Positions 12,009 to 22,414 of a stretch of DNA of 64,000 nucleotides are shown piece after piece (the stretch's first letter is position 1; each line of letters begins with the position of its first letter). This DNA is from Arcuatula senhousia (lineage: Eukaryota > Mollusca > Bivalvia > Mytilida > Mytilidae). The stretch spans positions 16,474,103 to 16,538,102 of the forward strand of contig OZ020304.1 in the NCBI GenBank assembly GCA_963971305.1. Reading direction: 5' to 3'. A model generated the notes under the pieces. The model made no database searches and was not told the origin of the DNA. It saw only the letters and a program-made list of their open reading frames with translations. The position numbers and the translations under genes are program-made.

Positions 12009-12650
12009 TCAGGAATTGTAGTTGACCTATTTGTGTCAAATGTATGCTACATGAGATTTCATCTAGGAGATCGAAGATGTATCCGGCCTTTCAAATACTT
12101 TCAAAACAAACAACAATTTTACTTATAAAGATCATAAAACGTTATCTGCGCTATCCGCTGGTTGGCACTTAAGTGGACTGTGTCCATTAGCCATCCGGGA
12201 TCCACATTAACATGAACATTTCACCACTTTGGCATGAATGTTTAAGGCACTTTCCTCGTCTACTAAGAAACACCACGTACATATTTAGCAAAGATTCTGC
12301 TTGAACTATGCTAGGGTCTTTCTAAACTTGTAGTGAGGTGCAAGTGTTAACTCCCAAGTTGGAAGGCCTCCCTATGACTAGGGTGAAATACAGCAATGAA
12401 AAAAGAAAGAAATGTACCGAAAAAACTACGCTATCTTCAACTAAACAGTAGTATACATATGCTATGTGTATATAAGAACAGCATTAAAAGCGTTGTTCCT
12501 TTGCTTTGTTACAATGTTTATAATGTGATTGTCATGCATATGCGCCCTATATCCTTTCATATTAAGATAACATAGAAAGCCCAAATCATTCAATACTACG
12601 TTAATAACTGTGCTAATGAAGCAGCATCCCAACCCCACATCCGAGAATCT
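12009..12650. other. Unassigned intergenic stretch
   Basis: No gene, RNA or repeat that I can support. Confidence 0.45.
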
Positions 12651-12654
12651 GATA

Positions 12655-13066
12655 GGAGAGCAAATGAAATGATGATGAAGTAGAGGAAGGAGGGACAAAA
12701 GGCCAATCGAGGAGGAGAGTTTTGATTGGCACTGGAAAAAGGAGTGATGGGTAGGGACGGGAAATTTAGCCGTCTGCGTGGGGATCCTACTCTTACCGAG
12801 ACCCACAGCAGGTTTCTAATATGCGAGGAACGTGACAATTTTTCCCCAATATGGTTTGCAGTTAGGTTTTCCGCATTATAGCCTGACGACCCCGGCATTC
12901 ATTATGACAGAGCTGTCCCATTCAAAAACCTGGGGCACACATCCCAATCGCTTTGTGGGCAAAGCAACCCGTCCCAATCTCAGGTTTCTTAGCACTCTTT
13001 TGTGGGCTTTTACCGACACGCTTAGAGCTGCGTCGGGCCTAATCGCCACCCGGAACCAGCACGGGT
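12655..13066 (-). mobile_element. SINE-like family B copy, 3' tail missing
   Basis: Minus-strand copy matching 25501-26020 from the GC-rich head (right edge, near 13066) to the CCTTGTGTCC/CATCATCATTT region. The head has several substitutions and one deletion. Confidence 0.75.
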
Positions 13067-13332
13067 TCGGTTCATTTGAACATGGAATATAGACAATTGG
13101 ACATACAAACGAAATCTCCTAGATTACCATTGAACTGTCGGGGGGATAGCCTTAGCTGCAAAATTGAACATGGATTGACATCTTCGATATAGCAGAGTCA
13201 AATAAATGAGAATTAGAGGGTTTTATTGAACTAGGACACCCATATCCCGTACACATCAGCAATATGAGTGGTATACGTAGTTTTCACTTTATTCAATAAA
13301 AACGATTGCGATAATCAATAGACAAACCCTTA

Positions 13333-13745
13333 ATTAGTTAGTCATTGCGTTACTCCCATGCAGAGCAATTTCGGCTCTATCCGTGAGATAAACACGAAAG
13401 AGATGATAAAATGAACAAAAGAGATGATACAATGAACATGCAATGATGATGAAGTGGAGAAAAAGGGGACACAGGTTCAGTCGGAGAGTCACTGCAAAAA
13501 GGAGTGATGGATAGGGACAGCAAATATAGCTTCTTGCATGGGGATCCTACGGGTCCTACTCTTACCGACACCTGCAGCAGGGCTCTTTGACGTTCGAGAA
13601 ACTGACTATTTTCCCCAACACGACACGACTTACCACTATGGTTTGCGGTCATGTTTTCCACATTATAGCCTGACGAATCCGGAATTCATTATGACAGGGC
13701 TGTCCCATTCAACCACCAGGGGAACATGTCCAAGTCGCCTTTTAG
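13333..13745 (-). mobile_element. SINE-like family B copy, head lost
   Basis: Minus-strand copy with the tail (AGTTAGTCATTGC...) at the left. The 5' part is cut at about 13745, where the hairpin-ended element 13765-14453 begins. Confidence 0.75.
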
Positions 13746-13764
13746 TCGCTTTTGATTTAAAAAA

Positions 13765-14453
13765 AGAGGCTCCCAGGAGCCTGAACCGCTCACCTGGTCT
13801 TGATGTTGACCCTTTGAAGATTTTTGTAGAGCTAACTGAGATGAAAGGTAAGCAAACAACAGCTTTTCTCTATCTGCAATAGTTTTCATTCTTTAGGCCA
13901 AAAACACTATTTTTCACCTTTAAGGGGCCAAAACCTCTATAAGGGGTCATCTGACAACTTTGACCTTATGGCGACTTTTGTAGAACTCAATGAGCTGAAC
14001 ATTTGAGCAAACAACAGCTAATCTCTATCGGCTAGTTTACATTCTGTAGGCCAAAAACATGAAAAAACGCAATTTTTCACCTTTAAAGGGCCATAAACCC
14101 TATAAGGGGACATCTGACATCTTCGACCAAATGGAAACTTTTGTAGAGCTTTAGTTGCTGAAGCGGTAATGTGGCATCGGATTTTATCTATCTCTTATAC
14201 TTTTTGATTTATAATCCAAAAACAGTAGTCTGACCCCCCTGGTCTATTTTTAGAAACGGCGGCCATGTTTTTTTATCGGATCAATTTAAAATGAGGACCG
14301 TTTATAGCCAACATACCATATATCATTCAAGCCAAGTTTCAGGCAAATTGGTTCAGTAGTTTCAGAGGAGAAGATTTTTTTAAACCGTTAATGGACGACG
14401 ACGGACGCATAGTGCTGGCATAAGCTCACATGGCCTTTGGCCAGGTGAGCTAA
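13765..14453 (-). mobile_element. Hairpin-ended tandem-repeat element, short copy
   Basis: Same family as 27917-29635, opposite orientation. The right edge is the terminal hairpin (AGCTCACATGGCC...GGCCAGGTGAGCT on the plus strand, 14422-14453) and the left edge the GGCTCCCAGGAGCC hairpin at 13768-13782. Between them lie two to three diverged units of the ~158-bp tandem repeat (repeat words near 13880 and 14035). Confidence 0.75.
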
Positions 14454-15001
14454 TAATGTATTTTATAATCCGTTATCGAAGGAGACACGCCACCTTCTTT
14501 TTATTTGATGTTCCTCGCTCATGTCATATGCGCTGACGTCATCAACGTCCTTTCCGAAAAAGACGAAGAACAAACAAGTCAGGTTTTCAGGGTCAACCAA
14601 ATATTATCGTTAAAAATGTTCTATATGTTTTAGCAATCGGTTTATTCAGTTATCATAATTGACATCTTTTATTGTTGTTGTGACCTTCGGGTAATATTTA
14701 ATTCATCGAAGGGCTATCGATATATTTTAAATTGAATTTTTTGTTCAATTTCAAGCAGCGGTTCCCTTACCGTCATAGGTTTGAGTTGCTGTCTCAAATA
14801 TTTAAATGTTAGATAGCCAATATTCACTTTAATTTATTTAGGGCCTTATTTTTGATTATTAAAGAAGTTTTATTCTTATTTCTTTCTTTCAAATGGATAG
14901 TTGATTTGTCACGTGGCACGGAGCGTTCCCCGTTTTCTTCACATTCCTTGGTTATTTTTCTTTTACTTCAACATTGACACCTTTTAGTATATATTTAGAC
15001 A
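14454..15001 (+). other. Probable 5' region of the DIRS-like element
   Basis: About 550 bases without a gene directly upstream of the gag start. The position suggests the left terminal repeat and leader of the DIRS-like element, but I found no matching right terminus to prove it. Confidence 0.35.
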
Positions 15002-15640
15002 ATGTCGAACATTTACGTCGTTCAATTAGAAAACTTTGATGATACAAATGAGCCGATCGTTACAGTTCCGGAGTCTACACCACAGAGTGACCAGACGACA
15101 CAGAGTAACCGGATGGTCATGCTACCAGAAGCATCAGCCTTGCCTCAGGTTTCGGGCCAAGCTCTAAATCCACTTTTGAGTACTTCTACAGCACCTGCCA
15201 ATTCAGGTACTAGAATGGGCCATGTTCCCATGTTAGTTTCAAAAGCTTCAGATTATTTGGGACAAAATGTCCCACAAAGTCTAAAACAAAAAACAATGGC
15301 AGGAGAATACATTGACTTAGCATTGCTATCGGTAAATTCAATGGCTAACACTGATGAAATAAAAAAGTTGGAATTAGTTAAAGGTGAATTAGCCAAAAAT
15401 CACTACGATTGAAGAATGGACGGATGCTTTTATTATATATACCAGCATTTTTTGGTCTGGGCATTCTGAAAAAATGAATGAAATCTTAAAATATATGCAT
15501 TTAATAAGGCTTGGTGCTAAAAGGTCTCCTAGTGGTTGAAAATTGTATGACGAGCAATTCCGACTTAGGGCAGCATATAACCTATTAGTATCTTGGGCAG
15601 ATATAGATTATGAATTGTGGTTTATTTACATGAACGAATT
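15002..15640 (+). pseudogene. DIRS-like gag, degenerate
   Basis: 136 codons are open from the ATG at 15002 (MSNIYVVQLENFDDTNEPIV), then the same protein continues in other frames past stops (EEWTDAFIIYTSIF near 15412-15455; YDEQFRLRAAYNLLVSWADI near 15546-15605). The EWTDAF and YDEQFR blocks are recognisable from gag-like proteins of mollusc DIRS-type elements. The stretch after about 15640 no longer fits. Confidence 0.65.
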
Positions 15641-15845
15641 AAAAAAAAACGGTAATAACGAGCATCGCAGATGCGAGCCCTACGGCATTGTGCATGTTTT
15701 GAGATGTGCCAGAAATATACTGACGATAAAACCGGAACAGGTTTACTTTCACGGAGTGAAAAACATAATAGGCACGGAGCAAGTAAAACAATCAACCCTC
15801 TGGGCATATAAAAAATACATCATAATCTGTTACGCAAAAATATAA

Positions 15846-16650
15846 AAATTGAAATTCAAAACGACAGAAATAAAACTCTCATTCATCCACTTGTTTATTT
15901 TTACACACATATATTTATTTAAACACCATTCGGTCTTTTCTGCTGAAAAACGATTTTCCGGAAATTACCGATCTAGCTTTTGGCAACATCGTCCCATTGA
16001 CTAGTCATACCAAATGCATGATACTGACCAAACTTTGTTAAATTCTATGTAAGATAAAATAAGATAAAGAAATACATAAATTTACTGAATAAAATCTACT
16101 CATAATAATAAATAAAATGTTCTTACCTGAAAATGAAAGAAGAGTCCCATCCTGTTGGGTTTCACTCACTTTCCTCAGTCCCGCATGATATTTTTACTTT
16201 ACCGTTTTTTCCGCCAGGTTTCTTAATGTACCTTCTGTTACCAATGCTTCAAATAAAACACTGTTACTCAGAAAATCTCACAAAACCTGACAGAATCTGA
16301 ATGTTGTTTTGGTCTGCTGAAGAAACGCGAAATACTCTGCCAAGGAAATGACGTCACGTAATCCATAAAATGGATAATTTCATCCCCGCTTAATGTCGTC
16401 CCAGAATGTTACAGGATTTATTATTTGCACAAATAAATAATTGAATTTTAATAAGTAGTTATTGATCCCAGATATTTTAACAACAACTTTCTCAAGTGCG
16501 CATGATTTGGGTTGTGTGGGGTCAGACTTTGCTACTATTTTAAATTCCTTTTAAAAGTTCCCTCTTTACGTTAAACTTAGCCGGTCGAGCACATGGATTT
16601 ATTTTTAAAAGGTGGGGACAAAGGTATCTAGATTTTCGATGCTCGCTAAA
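15846..16650. other. Unassigned insertion within DIRS-like gag
   Basis: Separates the two gag pieces. No coding match. A good splice-donor word on the minus strand (CAG|GTAAGAAC, about 16120-16130) suggests it could be derived from a host gene or another element, but no exon could be confirmed. Confidence 0.35.
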
Positions 16651-16954
16651 AAGGCAGGGCCTTAATCATGTTAGTTTACAATCTGCGTGGCAACGTACAA
16701 ACAAATGGTATGCTTACTACAACAATGGCACATGTTTTAAAGCTAATTGTCCGTTTAGGCATTGCTGTATAAAATGCAATTATGCACGTCCATTTTTATT
16801 TTGTTATCGTAATGAAAACAGATCTGTGCCTTCACAAAGGCCTAGGTTCACAAGACCCTCCGTACCTGTTATGAATATGCACCAAAGGGGCGTTCAACAG
16901 ACTCAAAGACCTCCTTATGGGGTCCAAAGAGGTTATTTGCCACGTAATATGTAG
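16650..16954 (+). pseudogene. DIRS-like gag C-terminus with CCCH zinc finger
   Basis: The frame WYAYYNNGTCFKANCPFRHC followed by CCIKCNYARP gives a C-x(4)-C-x(3)-H type finger, then an R/P/Q-rich basic tail ending at TAG 16952-16954. It is a nucleic-acid-binding gag end. Confidence 0.65.
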
Positions 16955-17125
16955 AACTATAGAGAACTTCTGTTTCATTCCTTATAGTTAAGCAAATTTT
17001 CATGTTCTTCGTTGTTTTTGTTTAAAAATTATATTTGTTTTTATTAATTGATCATTTGCAGGTATCCGTAATTCGGTCTGTCCATCACGAATATGGGCAC
17101 TAGGAACTAACCCGATAAGGTGGTA

Positions 17126-17369
17126 AATCCTGCTTGACCTCATTAAAGATTTTGATAAACCCCTCGATAAACAAATTTTGATTTCGGGATTTAAAGAAGG
17201 ATTTCGTCTTCAATATACAGGACGTAGATTGTCAATCGGTTCTAATAACTTAGTTTCGGTAGAAACTTTAGCTAAATTACAAAAAGAAGTCGAATTGGGT
17301 TGCATGATTGGCCCATTGGTTTCTAACTTAAGGGTCTCCCCTAAAGGGTTATTGGAGATGTCTGCTTAA
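17126..17369 (+). pseudogene. DIRS-like pre-reverse-transcriptase region
   Basis: The frame includes DKQILISGFKEGFRLQYTGR and the spacing to KEVELGCMIGPLVSNLRVSP and KGLLEMSA, which is the segment just upstream of the RT fingers in DIRS/Ngaro proteins. It is cut off near 17380, where younger sequence begins; the RT resumes at 19693. Confidence 0.65.
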
Positions 17370-17756
17370 ATTCTCTGTCGCTACGCTCCTCCAAATTTAA
17401 AACATTTCTATACTAAGTTCATATGTCTAGATTAAATGAAAACATATAAATTAGATTTGGTTGCCTGCAGTAACGTATATATATTTTCTCTTGCAAGACA
17501 ACATTTAATTAATCATTTACAAAGGCAAAATAAAAAACAATAGAAAAAAAACTTTTTTCACAGTTTTCATTTATATTAACTTCTATATCCGACATGATAT
17601 ATACGCTTCAATGCGATCGTTACTGCGAGCACCTTCGATAATGAATAGAAAACTTAAAACCTTTATATACCATTAAAAAACATTTACCCGCCAAAATAAA
17701 ACTCGTGCCACGGTAGCTCTATAGAGCCTAGCTGATAATATGAAATTAAAGTATCT

Positions 17757-18350
17757 AAAGGACTAAAGCCACGAATCCTCATATTTGGCCCTAAATCGGG
17801 TCATTTTTAAAAATTCATTTGTTAGATAAGATTTTTGTGGCCAAGTAGTCTAGAATGATTACTTATGACAAAACAAAATCAATTTTAAAGTTTTCTGTAC
17901 TTGTGACGTTGAAATGACGTTATAAAGTGACGCTAAAATTGAAAATATGCTAATTTCGGCTAAATTTCACTAAATTCCACCTGGTTTTTGGTGAAAATGA
18001 CATGGGCGCCACCCCTCGCCCATAAATATTTTTGCTTAAATTTTATAAATACATTAATTTCTTCATATTTCAACAAAAATTTCGATGGGCGAGGGGTGGC
18101 GCCACATAGAAAATTACAAAAATGTGACTGAAAAACAAGTCATTTTGGCCAAAAAGTAAAAAATCACTGATTAAGGGTATTTTTGAAGGGTTAGGGTACT
18201 TGAAAATTCATTTATACACCTTAACCAAATCTTTTCTCTTTTAACACAGACATCAAGCTATACATACACAAATTTTGGTGTAAAACAAACCAATTTTGAT
18301 ATTTGAGTATTAACAGGGCCAAATATGGGGGTTCGTGGCTCTAGTCCTTT
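17757..18350. mobile_element. 594-bp foldback miniature element, copy 1
   Basis: Terminal inverted repeats of about 36 bp (AAAGGACTAAAGCCACGAA ... end TTCGTGGCTCTAGTCCTTT) plus an internal inverted pair (GGGCGCCACCCCTCGCCCAT and its complement near 18003-18022 and 18084-18105). A GTATC word lies on both sides (17751-17755, 18351-18355) and may be the target duplication. Non-coding; a second copy of the same length is at 24771-25364. Confidence 0.8.
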
Positions 18351-18883
18351 GTATCAAGAAAAAAAACATATTCAAACGCAAAGAAATAAATTAAGACTTG
18401 GCGGTTACACAGTGTAGGAACGGAAGTGTACAGTTTTAGGGCCTATAAAGAAATGTTGAAATGAACCATTCTAGGTTGTACAGGTTTTTTTACACAATTT
18501 TTTTCAAATGACATAAAAACGAAGAAGATGTACGAATGCCGTTCGCTTCAAATTTTAAGTAGACATAACATAGAATATGATATAACTCAATAACCTGTAA
18601 TTTTTGTGATGTCAAATAGAAATTTCAATCTGCACACTTGAGTTTTAAAAAGTTCATTCCAAATTGATGTAAATAATCGGTTCGTGAACATAAATTGCAT
18701 TAAACTCGTGAACATCCTTCCCCCTATTGATAAGCTTGCACAAAGCATACATATAAAACACACTGTAAAACTCAATGGACAAAAGTTCAATTCAACAAGA
18801 GAGAACCTAAGACAAAATACTGTACGAAAACAACAAGACGAGGAGGAACTCTCTTGAGAACACTCGAAGTTACTGACAACTAG

Positions 18884-19400
18884 CTAAGAAACATTTATCG
18901 ATTGGTGTAAAAGAATCAAATACATCAATTCTAAATCCGACACCCCACGTAAAAACAAAGTTACTATCAAGCTATAAATATTTCTGCCAAAACATACCAA
19001 ATGCAAAGATTTTACTAAAACATTGAATTCGTATCCTTTTTTCAAAAGGTTTTTAAGCCAGTTTTTATTTTCCATAAGGTTGTTTTTGAATTTTTGTGCT
19101 TTATAAACTACATTGCTATAAAAATCAGGATGAGATATTCCTTTAACAATCAGAAATCTACGTGAACAATCAAATTTTTCGATGAGATGTCCATATTTAT
19201 GTGCAAATTTTGTAAAAAGATTTGACTAATTTGTGGTATCGGTAACCTTGTTTTAGCAATTTTTCTGTAATAAAACGGTTTTTATCATTAAAATCAGACA
19301 CATCACTGCAAATCCGAGCATACCTGACTAATTGTGAAATGTATACCCCGTAAGCTGGAGCTAATGGTACGTCTCCTTCAAGAAACGGAAAATTAACTAT
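18884..19400 (-). pseudogene. Reverse-transcriptase C-terminal remnants, tandem pair
   Basis: Minus-strand translation near 19130-19400 gives NFPFLEGDVPLAPAYGVYIS followed by QLVRYARICSDVSDFNDKNR and LLKQGYRYHKLVKSF, a block I know from the end of widespread invertebrate non-LTR reverse transcriptases. From 19095 to 18884 a second, more diverged copy of the last part follows (NWLKNLLKKGYEFNVLVKSL). Frames are broken. It lies in the insertion that splits the DIRS-like RT. Confidence 0.6.
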
Positions 19401-19654
19401 TGGGAATGAGCTAGCAATTTATTAAATCTGAAATGTTTATATCATTTTAGTGATCGTTTGGATAAATAATTTTTTTTCCAAACTAATTCCAGGGCTTGGA
19501 GTGATTATCGCTAATTAACCATTTCTTTATGATACCGATAATTAATTAAGTCCATGTAATTGAGTTTAAAATGTACAATGAAAAAGTAGCAAAACAATAA
19601 GTTTTCTTTTAATTTTTATCGATTAATCGATTATAGAAATTTGTTACCGGTTAT

Positions 19655-19692
19655 GATCTTTCAGACCAGATAACCGGTTAATCGTTGCCATC
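19655..19692. mobile_element. Possible hAT-type transposon end
   Basis: The segment ending GGTTAATCGTTGCCATCCCT, read in complement as AGGGATGGCAACGATTAACC, resembles a hAT terminal repeat and sits exactly where the DIRS-like RT resumes. I found no matching left end. Confidence 0.35.
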
Positions 19693-20706
19693 CCTATTAA
19701 TTACCCATTTATATCCTACCCCACTGATCAAGGTGTTAATTATTTTATAGATGAAAGATTTTGTTCTGTCCTTAATTCCTCTTTTGATGATGTGATCGAC
19801 ATGGTGTCAGCCCTGGGAAAGGGTGCTCAGTTAAAAAAAATTGACATCAAAAATGCGTTTAGACTTCTTTTAGTAAATCCGGCCGATTTTGATCTTCTAG
19901 TCGGGTCTTCTAGGTATTAAGTTTGACGGAAAGTATTATGTAGATTAGTGTCTCCCAATGGGTTGCTCAATATCGTGATCCTTGTTTGAGAAACTGCTAC
20001 GTTTTACAGTGGGTCGAGTTTATCTACGCTTGATCATTATCTAGATGATTTCTTTTTTTTTTGCTAACGCCCCCGAATCTGGCGATTGTAAAGCTTTAAT
20101 GGAAAGTTTTGATTCAGTATGCAAAACTCCTGGTGTTCCACTGGCAGATCACAAGACAGAAGGTCCCACTACAATATTGTTATATCTTGGTTTGTTGATT
20201 GATTCGGTTTAGATGAAAGTAAAATACGAAATTGAGAACTGAATTGTCATTTATTCTGTCACATAAGAAAATTAAATTGCGAAAATTGGAATCAATCGTT
20301 GGTTTGATGGCCTTTTTTTCTCGTACCATTCCATCAGGGAGGGCCTATCTGAGAAGATTTTATGATTTAATTGCTGCATTCAAACATTGACGTCCTTACT
20401 ATTATGTTAAGATTTCTATAGAGACTAAGAAAGACGCTACTGTGTGGCTTGATTTTTTAAATAATTTCAATGGTGAATGCTATATTTCTGAAAGATTTTG
20501 GTTAGCAAATGAGACCCTTCAACTTTTTACAGACAGTACAGCAACGTTCAGTTTAAAGCGAATTTTATTGAGGGTTGTAAAAATAACATAGCTGACGCTT
20601 TGTCTCGCTTTCAGGTCGACCGCTTTCGGCATTTAGCACCAGAGGCTTGCTTACAAGCAGACCCAATTCCTGTGGAGTTTCTGAGCATAATTTCCAAACT
20701 GAAGTA
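19693..20706 (+). pseudogene. DIRS-like reverse transcriptase-RNase H
   Basis: In shifting frames: IDIKNAFRLLLVNPADFDLL (RT palm, with the first catalytic Asp), LPMGCS, HYLDDFFF (YxDD-type active site), LIDSV, KLRKLESIVGLMAFFSR (thumb), and near 20580 NIADALSRFQ, the RNase H-end block ADALSR seen in DIRS/Ngaro proteins. Several stops and at least two frameshifts (near 19915 and 20235). It ends close to the SINE-like insertion at 20738. Confidence 0.75.
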
Positions 20707-20722
20707 AACGTTTTGTTGCCCA

Positions 20723-21237
20723 ACTCAGTTGCATCGAGTCCCGTGCGGGGACCGGGTGGCGAATAGGCCCGCAGCAGAGCCTAGCTTGTCGTAAGAGGCG
20801 ACTAAGGGTCTTGGGATTCTGACGTCGGGTCAGTGCTCAGCCCACAGAGCGACCAAGTGTGTACCCTAGGTGGCTGAATAGGGTGGCCCTCGTCCTCGGG
20901 GGTTGTCAGGTCTATAATGCGGAAACCCTGACCGCCGACCATAGTGGGCCAACGTGTGTGGAGAGTGCCACGCTTCATGTACGTAAAAGACCCATTTGTG
21001 GACAACCAAGTAGTGCACCACATAGGCTAAATTTTCCGCCCCTACCCACCTTTCCCCTTTTCCTGTGGTTCTTCAAAATTTACCGGTCCTTTGTTTCCCA
21101 TCCCACCCCTATATTTCATTCATCATCATCATTTCATGTTCATTTTATCACCCTTTCATGTTCATCGCCTGTAAATAACCTATATAGTGTTGCACGGGCG
21201 TAAAACACCAACTCACTCACTCACTCAGTTGCATCGA
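20723..21237 (+). repeat. 15-bp target-site duplication of SINE-like copy
   Basis: ACTCAGTTGCATCGA occurs at 20723-20737 and again at 21223-21237, flanking the family A copy exactly. The first three to four bases of the right copy could also be tail sequence. Confidence 0.9.
20738..21222 (+). mobile_element. SINE-like retroposon, family A, full length (485 bp)
   Basis: Runs from GTCCCGTGCGGGGACCGG to the (CTCA)n tail and is flanked by an exact duplication, so both ends are certain. It inserted into the tyrosine-recombinase start of the DIRS-like element. No coding capacity; the open frames over it are the same in every copy and carry no family motif. Confidence 0.92.
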
Positions 21238-21346
21238 ACACGTTGAAGGTTTATGATCAGGGTTTAAAAGCATTTGATAAATTTAGAATGAATTTCAATA
21301 GAAAGGAGCAGTGGCCATATAGTTGATTTCATTGCATATATGTATA

Positions 21347-21441
21347 GTCTTCCAGAATTCCGACCAGTACCTCCCCGTGGTGGAAGACGGGCCCTGCTCC
21401 AGCGATAACAAAGGATACTCTGGAGCAGCTAACACTGGCGG
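21347..21441 (+). ncRNA. HDV-like self-cleaving ribozyme
   Basis: All elements of the double-pseudoknot fold can be placed. P1 is 7 bp, GTCTTCC (21347-21353) with GGAAGAC (21382-21388). P2 pairs CCG-A-CCAGT (21360-21368, one bulged A) with ACTGGCGG (21434-21441). P3 is 3 bp, ACC (21369-21371) with GGT (21379-21381), closing the loop TCCCCGT. P1.1 can form between CC of that loop and GG at 21389-21390. P4 is 8-9 bp, CTGCTCCAG (21394-21402) with CTGGAGCAG (21420-21428). The joining strand that follows reads C-T-A-A (21429-21432), fitting the C-N-R-A catalytic consensus with C21429 as the presumed general acid. Cleavage is predicted just before G21347, that is at the 5' edge of the element. Confidence 0.8.
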
Positions 21442-21552
21442 TGGTGTGTCATGGGCTGGACGACCCATGGCACATAGCGAGTCTATACCTGTAGAGGTAT
21501 AAGTCGACGCAGAGGGGCTTTCCCCTAGTCGCGACTATAAATACCCATCAGT
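21347..21552 (+). mobile_element. 205-bp short retroposon with HDV-like ribozyme head
   Basis: A short non-coding insertion flanked by an exact 13-bp duplication, so both ends are fixed. The first 95 bases fold as an HDV-like ribozyme (separate entry). The remainder is a chain of hairpins: ATGGGC...GCCCAT-type stem near 21450-21470, TATACC...GGTATA at 21484-21500, AGGGGCTTTCCCCT at 21512-21525 and AGTCGCGACT at 21527-21536. It ends ATACCCATCAGT with no poly(A) or microsatellite tail. This suggests a non-autonomous retroposon mobilised by a LINE whose transcript is processed by the ribozyme, as in other ribozyme-headed non-LTR elements. I do not recognise the family. Confidence 0.75.
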
Positions 21553-21978
21553 CATATATGTATAGAAATAAGTTAACACATTCTACTATAAACTGTTATA
21601 TATCTGGGCTAAGTTATTATAGCAAGTTAAGGAAATTTCATGATAGTACTAATGCCTTTGTAGTACAAAAAATGTTGGAGGGGTTAAAAGGGTTGGTTTC
21701 AAGGGTAAAGATATAGATATATATAGACTTTATGGTTTGCCATGACCATACCATATTTAAAGAAATATTGATATTTTACTTTGCATTAGCCGCTGACACA
21801 GTCACTTTCAGGGCTATTTGACCCTATTAGCTTCAAACACTTTAAAGAAATCAAAAGTCAATTCATATTGTTTTATAAGCCTTTTAAAATGATAATAAAG
21901 CTGTGACAGCTTTCGCCAAACCCATTTGTATTTCTATTGATAAAGATAGTTATCTGTTCGGTTTTATTTGAACATTCT

Positions 21979-22020
21979 GATTCCCGAATTCCGACCAGAA
22001 CCTGCACGCGGGGAAAGATT
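21979..22020 (+). repeat. Partial second copy of the ribozyme head
   Basis: GAATTCCGACCAG (21985-21997) is identical to the copy at 21355-21367 and is followed by ACCTGCACGCGGGGAAAGA at the position of P3, its loop and P1'. The sequence before it reads GATTCCC, so the P1 strand changed from TCTTCC to TTCCC while the partner changed to GGGAA, still complementary over 5 bp. P4 and the catalytic strand are missing. Confidence 0.5.
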
Positions 22021-22237
22021 TTAGGAAAAGAGAAGAGGTGGCTAGGGTAGAAAACTTCTATCTTTCATGTTCATTTCCCTTATATAGTGTTAACACATCA
22101 ACACTCTGTTCAAATTTACTGTTCATTTATTTCCGACCACACCCCACCCAATACTTCTCATCATCATTTTTATTATATTATCCTGTTTTCATCGTCTATA
22201 AGGCGCAACACAACTCGCTCACTCAACGTACCCACTA
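22020..22237 (+). mobile_element. SINE-like family A tail fragment
   Basis: Diverged 3' part of family A (CAAATTTACTG, CATCATCATTTT, then AACTCGCTCACTCA near 22208-22225). Confidence 0.55.
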
Positions 22238-22403
22238 CTCACTTACATTTTATAAGTCCCGAGTATATCCTGTAAAACTTTATAGAATCAGCCGCGTTAA
22301 GCTTTTTGTGAATCTGCCTCATAGTGGCATTACCCTGATGATGAGTTGGCGAACTTTTATTATCATATATTTAGAGCAATTGGAATGTGTATCCAAGGTT
22401 TAA
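22238..22403 (+). pseudogene. Possible DIRS-like recombinase C-terminus
   Basis: The open frame reads YRISRVKLFV then SGITLMMSWRTFIIIYLEQL. This is reminiscent of the R-I...GRW-x-S-x-AF-x-x-YI end of tyrosine recombinases, with a Tyr in the right place, but the match is weak. Confidence 0.3.
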
Positions 22404-22414
22404 TCGGGTAGCAC

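Larger units (their letters stand above)
21335..21565 (+). repeat. 13-bp target-site duplication of ribozyme retroposon
   Basis: CATATATGTATAG at 21335-21347 is repeated exactly at 21553-21565. The last G of the left copy may instead be the first base of the element. Confidence 0.9.
21238..21710 (+). pseudogene. DIRS-like tyrosine recombinase, N-terminal half, interrupted
   Basis: After the SINE-like copy the frame reads TLKVYDQGLKAFDKFRMNF, the SAM-like N-terminus of a tyrosine recombinase, up to the ribozyme retroposon at 21348. After it, STINCYISGLSYYSKLRKFH and VVQKMLEGLKGL (about 21580-21700) continue the same protein. Beyond 21710 the frame degenerates. Confidence 0.6.
15002..22403 (+). 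mobile_element. DIRS-like (tyrosine-recombinase) retrotransposon, heavily interrupted
   Basis: Plus-strand pieces in the expected order: gag (15002-15640), CCCH zinc-finger gag end (about 16650-16954), pre-RT region (about 17126-17369), reverse transcriptase and RNase H (about 19693-20706), tyrosine recombinase (about 21238-21334, 21566-21710, possibly 22238-22403). They are separated by a foldback element, an RT remnant, a SINE-like copy and the ribozyme retroposon, each a younger insertion. Frames carry many stops, so the element is dead. Gene order and the recombinase instead of a DDE integrase place it in the DIRS/Ngaro group; I cannot choose between these without intact ends. Confidence 0.8.
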
